The notes under the pieces were generated by a model. It was not told where the DNA came from. It saw nothing but the letters and a program-made list of their open reading frames with translations, and ran no database searches. Positions 1-6,435 of a DNA stretch of 12,786 nt are shown in pieces (the first letter of the stretch is position 1; each line of letters begins with the position of its first letter). Source of the stretch: Pseudomonadota bacterium (lineage in GTDB: Bacteria > Pseudomonadota > Alphaproteobacteria > Rhizobiales > Beijerinckiaceae). The stretch spans positions 1 through 12,786 of the forward strand of contig JAEWKP010000024.1 in assembly GCA_023393655.1 (NCBI GenBank), written 5' to 3'. The position numbers and the translations under genes were made by a program.

Positions 1-76
1 GCCCCTGCGAGACCAGCACATCGACCTGGCGCAGCTTCGCGACGATCTCTTCCGGCTTGTGGCGTTTCTTCGGCAT
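1..76 (-). CDS. IS3-family transposase OrfA, N-terminal fragment (runs off left edge)
   Basis: The minus strand from the ATG at 76 reads 25 codons up to the window edge. The protein begins MPKKRHKPEEIVAKLRQVDV, which I recognise as the start of OrfA of IS3-family elements, whose N-terminal helix-turn-helix binds the IS ends. OrfA is normally about 90 residues and is followed by OrfB, the DDE integrase, joined by programmed frameshifting. Only the beginning is visible, so nothing can be said about whether the element is intact. It reads away from the SIR2 gene. Confidence 0.75.
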   Translation of the reverse strand, partial: MPKKRHKPEEIVAKLRQVDVLVSQG

Positions 77-139
77 CTCGGTCGTCCTGTCTGCCAAAAG
101 ACATACTTCAGGGTGGACCAATTCAACGGGGGTGGATCA
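1..139 (-). mobile_element. 5' end of an IS3-family insertion sequence, cut by the window edge
   Basis: The left edge carries the start of a transposase reading frame on the minus strand (codons 76 to 2) preceded by a terminal region. The terminus contains two near-identical 10-base words, GGGTGGACCA at 111-120 and GGGTGGATCA at 130-139, like sub-repeats inside a terminal inverted repeat. The outer edge of the element is therefore either about 125 or, more likely, about 139. No target duplication can be checked because the other end lies outside the window. If the edge is at 139, the stop codon and last residues of the neighbouring SIR2 gene are supplied by this element. Confidence 0.7.
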
Positions 140-2207
140 GCCAAACCTCTCGATCCCGAGCTAACGCCTGCCAACCCTCCTCCTCAGCTGCGTCTGCATC
201 CCTATAGAGAGCTACCCCCTCCGCTACGATCCGGTCGGCTAGCTGCTGACGAAGCAGCGGCGATGCTTCCTGAGCTCGAAGCCTAATCAATAGCGGGCTT
301 TCTCGCCGAATGCTCCAAAACTGATCGGCCTCAAGATCAACCAGCGCCTGGATTGCTTCATCCGCACTGAAGAGACCGTTGATGCTAAGGGCGTGGAGCC
401 ACAGTCGTGTTGGTAGTCGAAATCCGCATCGCCGCCACATCTCAGCTAATGTTCGCGCGCCAGCGGAGTCGCGTGCAGCCCAAAGATCAAACAGTGCGCG
501 AATTAGCTGGATCAGGGGCGTGAATCCGCCATGGTGGCGGTTCTGCTCATGTTCCGCTATCGACGGCACGCTCCAATCCGTCGCGTCACGCCTGTCGAGA
601 ATCAACTCAGCATCGCGAGCGCTCATGAGCACTCGAATCAGCTCTTCACTGGCAATTTGACAAAGACGCCCGGCAACCGACGGCTGATCGTGGAAAGCCT
701 GCACAATCTCACGAATGGGAAGGTTAGAGTCGGCGTCGAATCGAAATACGCCGATATCAGAAAGTCGGCTCGGAACGACATTCTGATCCAGCCGTTCGCT
801 GGCCGTCGGTTCTCGAATAATTAGCTTCGGCCTGACGGCTCGAGCCAAATCCGCCAGGTCAACATCGTGCATGCCTCGCTGGATCTGCTGCCGGGTGCCA
901 TGTAGTCGCAAACGGTCATGCTGACGCTCCCTGGAAGACTGAGCCAGGAGCTTCCAGGCTCTATTCCACAGAGCATCTGCTGGTGGGGCGAGCCACAAAC
1001 TACGGTCAATCTCATCAGCCAGGCGCTCGCGGAGCGTGTCAACAAATTTTAGCGCCGTGTTCCAGCGCTCTCGTCTGTTCCACCCGCGTTCAAACCACCG
1101 CGCCAGGGTCCACGGCATTGCGTGCGAACCGATCGCATCCAGCTCGGTCCGGACGACTTCGAACCACTCGGCATCACCAACAACATCGACAAACGGCCCG
1201 AAGAGATCGGCCCGGCTGCGAAGCGCCCATTGAACGCTCTCTCGTTCGGCAAATGAGGTTTCTGCAACGGGCCGCGACCCAATTTCCCGAATGGTGGTCC
1301 TGCGCCATTCGTCAGGCCGCTCCACGAGAGCGGCAAGGGCATAAAGATCGCGCCAGAGAGCGCTGTGTCCGCCACCAGCTCCATCAACTTCCCGCTTATA
1401 GAGCAACGGCACAACCGCCAGAGCTTCCCATCGAGCGGCGGCAGCTCCTTCGTCCTCTTCAACCTTATCAAGCGCATAGACTGTCTTTAGATCGGAAAAA
1501 CGTGTCCGGTCCGCCTCAAGGACATTGAGAATATATCGGACGGGCGCATCACCAGCCGAGTATCCGACCAAAACCAATGTTCGACAGCGCGCCAGATCGA
1601 AAAAGAAGCGGGCCGCCCAACCTGCTCGCAGATACGCCTCACCATATTGCGCGCTGGTCAGTATGAGATCCGTTGCGGGGAGCCTTAAAGAGGTATCTGC
1701 GAGACGTCCGTGAAGATGAATGATGCCGTGGAATCGTTCGGTCCCGGGCGCAGGAATGTTCTGACCAGCCGTACTCGCTTCTGTTGCGGTCTCCCGGTTC
1801 CGCGACCTGGATAGGGCTCGCTCGAACAATGTATCGAAATTTGTGGTGACGATCGATGGTCGCCCTTCCTCGTCGCGAGAGAGCCTGACGATGGTATCGT
1901 GATTTGAACTTTGTTTTCGACCTCTGACCTTGAGAATCTCGGTAGTGGCGTCGAGAACATCATCCGGACGCGACAGACGTCGGGAGAGTGAGCCAAGGCA
2001 TTCTTCGTATCGCTGCTCAGAGTACGCGGCATTCTCTCCCGCCGTCCGCTTCTCCCCGAGCTTTGCATAGATGTCGTCTACTAGTTTTTTAAAGCCAGGA
2101 AGCTGAGGGGCGCTGACGCCAGCGCCGCAGAGGAACACGACTTCGCCGGCAACTAGTTGATCGATCAGTTCAGCGGGAAACTCGGGTCCACTTTCGGAGA
2201 AACGCAT
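123..2207 (-). CDS. SIR2-domain protein, candidate NAD+-consuming defence effector
   Basis: 694 residues. The N-terminal ~290 residues form a SIR2-like (SIR2_2 type) NAD-binding domain: GAGVS at 28-32, TTNFD at 121-125, the catalytic-type HLHG at 164-167 (His166) and LVGYSAGD at 213-220. The remaining ~400 residues are mainly helical, rich in Trp and Arg, with no motif I can name; a DUF4020-like sensor region is possible but unproven. SIR2 domains with long helical partners are known anti-phage NADases (Dsr1/Dsr2, Thoeris ThsA). It is the last gene of a leftward operon, 162 bases after the DUF2384 gene. The ATG at 2207 is the first plausible start; its ribosome binding site is weak. The stop lies at the junction with an IS element, so the natural C-terminus may have been lost. 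NADase activity and a defence role are inference. Confidence 0.8.
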   Translation of the reverse strand: MRFSESGPEFPAELIDQLVAGEVVFLCGAGVSAPQLPGFKKLVDDIYAKLGEKRTAGENAAYSEQRYEECLGSLSRRLSRPDDVLDATTEILKVRGRKQSSNHDTIVRLSRDEEGRPSIVTTNFDTLFERALSRSRNRETATEASTAGQNIPAPGTERFHGIIHLHGRLADTSLRLPATDLILTSAQYGEAYLRAGWAARFFFDLARCRTLVLVGYSAGDAPVRYILNVLEADRTRFSDLKTVYALDKVEEDEGAAAARWEALAVVPLLYKREVDGAGGGHSALWRDLYALAALVERPDEWRRTTIREIGSRPVAETSFAERESVQWALRSRADLFGPFVDVVGDAEWFEVVRTELDAIGSHAMPWTLARWFERGWNRRERWNTALKFVDTLRERLADEIDRSLWLAPPADALWNRAWKLLAQSSRERQHDRLRLHGTRQQIQRGMHDVDLADLARAVRPKLIIREPTASERLDQNVVPSRLSDIGVFRFDADSNLPIREIVQAFHDQPSVAGRLCQIASEELIRVLMSARDAELILDRRDATDWSVPSIAEHEQNRHHGGFTPLIQLIRALFDLWAARDSAGARTLAEMWRRCGFRLPTRLWLHALSINGLFSADEAIQALVDLEADQFWSIRRESPLLIRLRAQEASPLLRQQLADRIVAEGVALYRDADAAEEEGWQALARDREVWLIHPR

Positions 2208-2369
2208 AGCTACGAATCCGAACCTTCTGAGGTCGCCACCGCAATGAACGACAGTATCGATCTTGAACCAATTCCCTAATGTGCCTTCCCCACCGAAATT
2301 TTGAATTGGCTGCAGTCAGCGTGGTTTTCTCTCACGACAACCAGCTTTCGTGTCAGGATCGTTCATCCG
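2208..2369. other. 162-base spacer between the DUF2384 and SIR2 genes
   Basis: No convincing reading frame or RNA is seen here; the short plus-strand frames are shadows. The gap is longer than any other in this operon, so it could hold a secondary promoter for the SIR2 gene. I see no clear -35/-10 pair on the minus strand and no terminator hairpin followed by a T run. Confidence 0.4.
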
Positions 2370-2858
2370 CTAGTTGCCAGCACAGATCGCCGCCAGATTG
2401 CGTCGAACCTGCATCTGCACTTCGAAATCGCCCCCAAGGATCAGCTCGAGTGGTGGACGCCCGCTAAACTGTTTGTGGAGATTGCGGCGCTCTAGCCAGT
2501 CCAACACCTCCGTGTCAGGTCCGTAAAGAGTGCGTAGGGACGCGTATATGCCTAGGATCGCTGAGATATGCAGAAGCACGTCCATCTCAAGGACGAGATC
2601 TTTGTGCTCACGGGCCGCCTCGAGCCATTCGCGGTAGACAACGACGGAAGGCGCACCGATCGCGCATGCTTGCTGCACCTCGGTCAAGCGCCAAAGCGCA
2701 GCGATGTTCGCGAAGGTACGAAGACCCGGCCCGCTTACCCTCGCACGCTCCTCGGGGCTCTTTGAAGTCGACCCGAGATCATCGGCTATCACTGGTCGCT
2801 CGCCGCTCCAGGGTTCTCCGGCGAACTTAGCGCCAGATCCGGCTCTACCCCCCGCCAT
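2370..2858 (-). CDS. MbcA/ParS/Xre-type (DUF2384) antitoxin-like protein
   Basis: 162 residues from the ATG at 2858. A GTG at 2876 preserves the frame and would add six residues. A GGAGG lies 11 bases before the ATG. After ~45 low-complexity residues comes an Xre-like helical region (about 45-100) ending in the family phrase ILGIYASLRTLYG, then the toxin-binding domain (about 105-162) with WLERRN and GRPPLELI and an Arg-rich last helix. This family usually forms a complex with an adjacent RES toxin (an NAD+-degrading enzyme, as in MbcT or ParT) and represses its own promoter. No RES gene is in the window. The gene overlaps the end of the metallophosphoesterase gene by 14 bases, so translation is probably coupled. 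Family assignment is fairly firm; its role here is unknown. Confidence 0.8.
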   Translation of the reverse strand: MAGGRAGSGAKFAGEPWSGERPVIADDLGSTSKSPEERARVSGPGLRTFANIAALWRLTEVQQACAIGAPSVVVYREWLEAAREHKDLVLEMDVLLHISAILGIYASLRTLYGPDTEVLDWLERRNLHKQFSGRPPLELILGGDFEVQMQVRRNLAAICAGN

Positions 2859-3672
2859 GTGTGGGATCGCCTCCACAACTTACGACCTCAATGACGCATC
2901 GCGGATCAAATCGGTGATTTTCCCGATCGCCGTGGAGGTTCGGATAGCCGGCCTGATTTGCAAAGATGCGTGTTTTGCCGACGCGATAGTCATGTGAGCC
3001 GTGATCATGTCCGTGGATCCAGAGCTCTGGTTGGAAATCCTCGATCAAGCCGCCGAGGTCCGATACGAAAGCTGGGGAGAGAACACTCCCCAGATGTCGC
3101 GGCTGCACGGATCCTGGATGCGGTGCGTGATGGGTCACGACGACAGTCGGCCCGCTATGCTGCGTCGCAAGCTCGCTGCGGATAAACGCTAGGTCGAGCC
3201 GGTGCTCCGCGGCAGCATGCCACGGCATGAATCGGCTGTAGTGGCCGCTCTCCTCGCGATATCGGATCAGGCGATGATCGTTCAGCTCCTGGCCGGCCAC
3301 GACCATCGAGGGTTTGGGCGTTCCGAGCAGCCGATAGTCCGTCCATAAGATGCCGCCGATGAAGCGCACCCCGTCGATAGTGACCGATCTGCGAGCGAGC
3401 AGATGGATATCCGCCAACTCCGCTGCCTCACGGCCAGCAACGAGAGCCGATTTCATCTCACTTCCGTAGAACTCATGATTGCCGGGCACATAGATGATCG
3501 GTCGTCCCTGCAACCGCGCAGTCTGCCTTTGCTCGTTCATCCACTCGACCGCAGCGGTAATCGGCTTGCCTATATCGCCTGCGAAAACGGCAACGTCGAA
3601 TTCCGGCAGGCGTGAAGCAAATTCGAACGGGCCGAACTCAAGGTGAAGATCGGAGATGACAAAGAGCCGCAT
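2845..3672 (-). CDS. Calcineurin-like metallophosphoesterase
   Basis: 275 residues with the full set of dimetal phosphoesterase motifs: SDLHLE with Asp8 and His10, AGDIG with Asp33, GNHE with Asn65 and His66, VTHHAPH with His181/182, and IHGHDHG with His220, His222 and His224. It should be a soluble hydrolase of phosphomonoesters or diesters; the substrate cannot be read from the sequence. The start is fixed by a GGAGGG that sits 7 bases before the ATG at 3672 and overlaps the last codons of the HAD gene, whose stop is only 3 bases upstream. Its own 3' end overlaps the DUF2384 gene. No signal peptide or membrane segment. The pairing with a HAD enzyme suggests sequential or alternative dephosphorylation, which is inference. 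Confidence 0.88.
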   Translation of the reverse strand: MRLFVISDLHLEFGPFEFASRLPEFDVAVFAGDIGKPITAAVEWMNEQRQTARLQGRPIIYVPGNHEFYGSEMKSALVAGREAAELADIHLLARRSVTIDGVRFIGGILWTDYRLLGTPKPSMVVAGQELNDHRLIRYREESGHYSRFMPWHAAAEHRLDLAFIRSELATQHSGPTVVVTHHAPHPGSVQPRHLGSVLSPAFVSDLGGLIEDFQPELWIHGHDHGSHDYRVGKTRIFANQAGYPNLHGDRENHRFDPRCVIEVVSCGGDPTHGGG

Positions 3673-3675
3673 GAG

Positions 3676-4305
3676 CTAACCCTCCGCCCACGCAGCGCGC
3701 CTGTTGCACAGGCGGTCGAACAACTCCGCCACCGGAGGCGGCAGAGAAGCGGCGTGCCCTTTGCCGAACACCGCATCGAATTCCTCGATTGAGATAGCGA
3801 ACAGCCCTGCAGCTCGTGGACCGATCACATCGGCCTCCAACGTGTCACCAACAAACAGGACCTGCGAAGGCGTCAGCTGCAGCTGGGCGCAAACCACCCG
3901 ATAGATCTCCGGCTGTGGTTTCATGAGGCCAACCCGAAAGGACAGGACGAGTGCGTCGGGAATGCCAGGGAGGCAGGCGAGCAATGGCCGTTCATAGGGA
4001 GCAGCGAGATTTGAACAAACGCCGATCTTCAGATCCAGGCTGCGTAGAGAGGCCCAAACCAAGTCCATACCTTGCCTTAGCCGTATCGAGCCGCACTCCG
4101 CCGCAAGATCGAGTTCGAGCTCCCCAAGTCGTGCTTCGCCAACCGATACCGCTATGTCACGCAGCGAAAGCGGCTTGATCAGAGCATCACGAGCGCCAGA
4201 GGCGCCCGGCTGCTCAATATGCAGGGCGCGAAATGGGCGGCGCTTGTCGGTGATCTCCACGACCGTCCCAAAAGCGTCGAAACAAACCGCACGAATGGCA
4301 CTCAT
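3676..4305 (-). CDS. HAD-superfamily hydrolase (HAD-IA type)
   Basis: 209 residues from the ATG at 4305. The GGAGGA that lies 5 bases before this ATG, rather than 2 before the alternative GTG at 4308, decides the start. Motif I is FDAFGT with nucleophile Asp10; motif II is CSN (Ser98); motif III is the Lys of LMKPQPE (Lys129); motif IV is VGDTLEAD (Asp154 and Asp159). The residue two after the nucleophile is Phe12 where phosphatases of the family have Asp. An aromatic there is typical of 2-haloacid dehalogenase-like members and leaves open whether this is a phosphatase. A long cap follows motif I. The start overlaps the stop of the 58-codon frame upstream (TGATG), and the stop precedes the metallophosphoesterase by 3 bases. 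Confidence 0.88.
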   Translation of the reverse strand: MSAIRAVCFDAFGTVVEITDKRRPFRALHIEQPGASGARDALIKPLSLRDIAVSVGEARLGELELDLAAECGSIRLRQGMDLVWASLRSLDLKIGVCSNLAAPYERPLLACLPGIPDALVLSFRVGLMKPQPEIYRVVCAQLQLTPSQVLFVGDTLEADVIGPRAAGLFAISIEEFDAVFGKGHAASLPPPVAELFDRLCNRRAAWAEG

Positions 4306-4481
4306 CACGCTCCTCCAGCCACGATCGGTACGGCCTGCCCGTTCTCAGGCAGAGCCACGATCTCGATTCCGACACGACGGTGTGGGCGCGTTTGCGGATA
4401 GGCGAAGCGAACTGGTGACCGCCTAGCAGCCGATGTTGGCTCGCTCACTGTACGAGAAGGTTCACAGAATTCCCGGCCCAT
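4305..4481 (-). CDS. Possible 58-residue small protein between operon genes
   Basis: An ATG at 4481 opens 58 codons ending in a TGA at 4305-4307. The peptide starts MGREFCEPSR and ends with RVGIEIVALPENGQAVPIV plus a short Ala/Gly tail. The frame starts 3 bases after the stop of the gene before it, and its TGA overlaps the HAD ATG as TGATG, with the HAD ribosome binding site inside its last codons. That fit is what translationally coupled genes look like and is the main support. I recognise no family. The middle is Arg/Pro rich and may be unstructured. It could also be an untranslated spacer with a chance open frame. Confidence 0.42.
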   Translation of the reverse strand: MGREFCEPSRTVSEPTSAARRSPVRFAYPQTRPHRRVGIEIVALPENGQAVPIVAGGA

Positions 4482-4484
4482 GAG

Positions 4485-4940
4485 CTATTGAACCTGTTCA
4501 CGCCTTGAATCTCGGCCCCGCTTTGCCGATCGAAGCAGTTCCGCATTCTGCTTCCGTAACAGCACGATCTGGGCCTCAAGTTCGCCAACTCGAGAACCTG
4601 TGACGTGGCCAAGTGGCAAAGCGTCGAAGCCAATCCACCTGACAATAAAATCCACTATTGGGTGTGACCCGAAAAATACAACGCGAGCCAACGTTCGGTT
4701 TGTACGGACATTGCCGCGCCTGAACTTCGGCAACAACCCCTGCGAACCGCACCATTGATCAAAGCTCTTTTGCCAAACATCTCGATTTTGAAGGTCCCCC
4801 AGCGCGCCGACCATGACGCGATACCTAATTCTTTCATTATCGACCTGCTCAATCCAAACCTCAAAACTCAGGTCTGGAAACTCCCAGAACGTTGCAACAA
4901 AGCGCTTCACGGTGAAATTGCCCGACACGTTCACGGCCAT
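4485..4940 (-). CDS. Hypothetical protein with C-terminal coiled coil, first gene of the operon
   Basis: 151 residues that I do not recognise. The N-terminal ~110 residues alternate hydrophobic strands and charged turns (for example FEVWIEQV and RIRYRVMVGAL), suggesting a mixed alpha/beta fold. Residues about 115-140 read as a heptad-repeat coiled coil (ELEAQIVLLRKQNAELL) followed by a basic tail, so it may dimerise or bind nucleic acid or a partner protein. No signal peptide or clear membrane segment. AAGG lies about 9 bases before the ATG at 4940. It is the promoter-proximal gene of the leftward operon and is divergent from the XRE regulator across a ~110-base intergenic region. By position it could be a sensor or scaffold, but no sequence evidence supports a specific role. 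Confidence 0.7.
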   Translation of the reverse strand: MAVNVSGNFTVKRFVATFWEFPDLSFEVWIEQVDNERIRYRVMVGALGDLQNRDVWQKSFDQWCGSQGLLPKFRRGNVRTNRTLARVVFFGSHPIVDFIVRWIGFDALPLGHVTGSRVGELEAQIVLLRKQNAELLRSAKRGRDSRREQVQ

Positions 4941-5050
4941 TGCGGCGCCTTACAAAATCAAAAACGGGGCGCAATTAGTCACAATGTGCGGTAAAACGCA
5001 ACGCGCTATACCGCGTCGCGCTAAACAACTCATCACCGATAAATGCGGTG
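4941..5050. promoter_or_regulatory. Divergent promoter region with candidate XRE operator
   Basis: The space between the two divergent genes contains a 16-base inverted repeat, ACGCG-N6-CGCGT, at 5001-5016, and a second pair of arms GCGGTA (4988-4993) and TACCGC (5009-5014). Dyads of this size are typical operators of small XRE repressors. CTATAC at 5006-5011, in the centre of the first dyad, could be part of the regulator's own -10. On the minus strand a TTGCGT followed 18 bases later by TAATTG is a possible leftward promoter just beside the dyad. The promoter calls are weak; the dyads are directly visible. Confidence 0.45.
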
Positions 5051-5275
5051 ATGGACATACGACTGGTGATTGCCGCCAACGCGCGCACCCTCAGGCTCGC
5101 CAAGGGCCTGACGCAGGCTCAGGTCGCGCAACGATTGGGTGTCGATCGTGCTCACGTGAGCGCCCTCGAAATGGGGCAACGAAATCCGACGGCAACGAGC
5201 CTTTGGCAAATTGCCCAGGCTCTGGAAATTACCGTATGTGACCTCGTCGATGAGCGGCAGTTAGATCAAACCTGA
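5051..5275 (+). CDS. Small XRE-family helix-turn-helix transcriptional regulator
   Basis: 74 residues from the ATG at 5051; a GTG immediately upstream at 5048 is an alternative start and no strong ribosome binding site separates them. Nearly the whole protein is one HTH_3 (Cro/CI) domain: an N-terminal helix with NARTLRLAKGLTQ, the helix-turn-helix LTQAQVAQRLGVDRAHVSAL at about 20-39, then the family phrase EMGQRNPTATSLWQIAQALE. The size resembles controller proteins of restriction-modification and other defence loci. It is divergent from the HAD/MPE/DUF2384/SIR2 operon and faces a palindrome in the shared intergenic region, so it probably represses itself and the operon. That regulatory link is inferred from position. 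Confidence 0.85.
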   Translation: MDIRLVIAANARTLRLAKGLTQAQVAQRLGVDRAHVSALEMGQRNPTATSLWQIAQALEITVCDLVDERQLDQT

Positions 5276-5401
5276 CTGCCTCAGCTCTTCGGCCTCACCA
5301 CTGATGGCGGATAGATTGGCGGCCACTTTCGCGGCTCTCAAGAGCAGTCTTGAAGCCGCGACGCCCATTGCGTTCATGCGACCGCTCAGGACGCGATACA
5401 T
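5261..5401 (-). CDS. Possible 46-residue small protein (or relic) behind thyA
   Basis: An ATG at 5401, directly after an in-frame stop, opens 46 codons to the TAA at 5261-5263. The peptide begins MYRVLSGRMNAMGVAASRLL and continues as an Ala/Leu-rich amphipathic helix ending EELRQSGLI. Its end overlaps the convergent XRE gene by 15 bases. The composition looks protein-like, but there is no good ribosome binding site and no family I know. It may be a small gene, the tail of a decayed one, or chance. Otherwise the stretch 5276-5465 holds nothing I can support. Confidence 0.25.
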   Translation of the reverse strand: MYRVLSGRMNAMGVAASRLLLRAAKVAANLSAISGEAEELRQSGLI

Positions 5402-5465
5402 CGACGCCCCATTTTAGGGTCATTTGGTCTTCCAGATTAACGGCGATGGTTCGCAGTCAGCAGAG

Positions 5466-6260
5466 CTAAACTGCAACTTTTCCCTTGATATGAGGGTGGC
5501 TATTATACTCTAAAATTTCGAAATCCTCGTACCGATAATCAAAAATTGACGACGGTCGGCGCTTGATAGATAGCTTTGGAAGAGGGTAAGGCACTCTCGA
5601 AAGCTGAAGTTTTACCTGATCAATATGATTTCTATAGATATGGCAATCCCCACCACTCCAGACAAAGTCCCCAGGCTCAAGATCGCATTGTTGAGCGAGC
5701 ATATGCAATAGCAACGAATACGAAGCTATATTAAATGGCACGCCCAAAAATACATCTGCCGATCGCTGATACAACTGCAAATGCAGGCGTCCGCCCATCA
5801 CGCTGACCTGCCATAGGGCATGACAGGGAACGAGCGCCATGTCGGGCAGTTCGCCCACATTCCAGGCAGATACGACAAGGCGACGGCTATCGGGATTGCG
5901 CTTAATTTCGTCAACTAGCCAAGCAATTTGATCGATCTCGCGACCATTCGATGCGGGCCAAGCGCGCCACTGCTTGCCGTAGATCGGCCCCAGCTCTCCG
6001 GTTTCAGTTGCCCACTCGTCCCAAATTGAAACCTTGTTCTCGCGCAGATACTCGGTGGTGGTTTCCCCCTTTAGGAACCACAGGAGTTCGTGAATTATAG
6101 ATCTGATATGAAGCTTCTTGGTAGTCACCAGCGGGAAGCCGTCGCGCATGTCGAAGCGCATCTGGTGGCCAAACAAGGCGATCGTGCCAGTCCCCGTCCG
6201 ATCGGCTCTCTCCACACCCTCGGACAGAATGCGCTCAATTAGCTCGTGATACTGTTTCAT
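5466..6260 (-). CDS. thyA: Thymidylate synthase, intact copy
   Basis: 264 residues, the length of Escherichia coli ThyA, and the key residues fall at the same numbers: Arg21, catalytic Cys146 in VPCH, Arg166-Ser167 and Asp169 in QRSADVF, Asn177, His207 and Tyr209 in HIY. It converts dUMP to dTMP using methylene-tetrahydrofolate in the cytoplasm. The ATG at 6260 is chosen because it matches the family N-terminus (MKQYHELIERIL) and has GAGG 5 bases upstream; the frame is open for 54 more codons upstream, but these do not resemble ThyA. The 3' third (5466-5760) is about 43 % GC while the rest is about 56 %, against roughly 65-70 % in the core genes to the right, a sign of transfer and possibly mosaicism. 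It probably supplies the cell's activity because both neighbouring copies are broken. Confidence 0.95.
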   Translation of the reverse strand: MKQYHELIERILSEGVERADRTGTGTIALFGHQMRFDMRDGFPLVTTKKLHIRSIIHELLWFLKGETTTEYLRENKVSIWDEWATETGELGPIYGKQWRAWPASNGREIDQIAWLVDEIKRNPDSRRLVVSAWNVGELPDMALVPCHALWQVSVMGGRLHLQLYQRSADVFLGVPFNIASYSLLLHMLAQQCDLEPGDFVWSGGDCHIYRNHIDQVKLQLSRVPYPLPKLSIKRRPSSIFDYRYEDFEILEYNSHPHIKGKVAV

Positions 6261-6435
6261 TTGGGCCTCGAGCGAGATCGGTATTTCAGGGCAATCTAAC
6301 CCATCTGGGTCCTGAACGGCAGCGAGTGAACTCGGCGCCCGCCCGTTTCCCCCATCAATCGCAGTCGTAGCGCTACGGACTCGGCTGACCAAAAAACTCA
6401 AGCGCAGCCGCCATTCAGTCACGCATAGCGATTTC
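6261..6435. other. Junction segment between intact and truncated thyA
   Basis: This stretch separates the intact thyA start from the point where the second thyA copy is cut off. It is open in frame with thyA on the minus strand, but the 54 codons are Arg/Ser/Gly/Asp-rich and unlike any ThyA N-terminus. It contains a perfect 10-base palindrome, GTAGCGCTAC, at 6367-6376 flanked by AGTC and GACT arms, which could be a small hairpin or a recombination scar. A thyA promoter should lie here; I cannot point to a convincing -35/-10. Confidence 0.4.

Noticed and set aside
983..1528. 181-codon plus-strand frame inside the SIR2 gene
   Set aside because: Low-complexity Arg/Gln/Pro translation on the opposite strand of a gene with clear SIR2 motifs.
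2868..2876. CGCCTCCAC, identical to part of the tmRNA acceptor end (8040-8048), considered as an att-site remnant of an island integrated at ssrA
   Set aside because: Nine bases with no extension of the match, lying inside overlapping coding sequence and not at an island edge; chance is sufficient.
6363..6381. Palindrome AGTC-GTAGCGCTAC-GGACT considered as an intrinsic terminator
   Set aside because: No loop of useful size and no T run on either strand; kept only as a possible recombination scar.
6261..6422. 54-residue N-terminal extension of the intact ThyA
   Set aside because: The extension has no ThyA likeness, and the ATG at 6260 has a ribosome binding site and gives exactly the family length.
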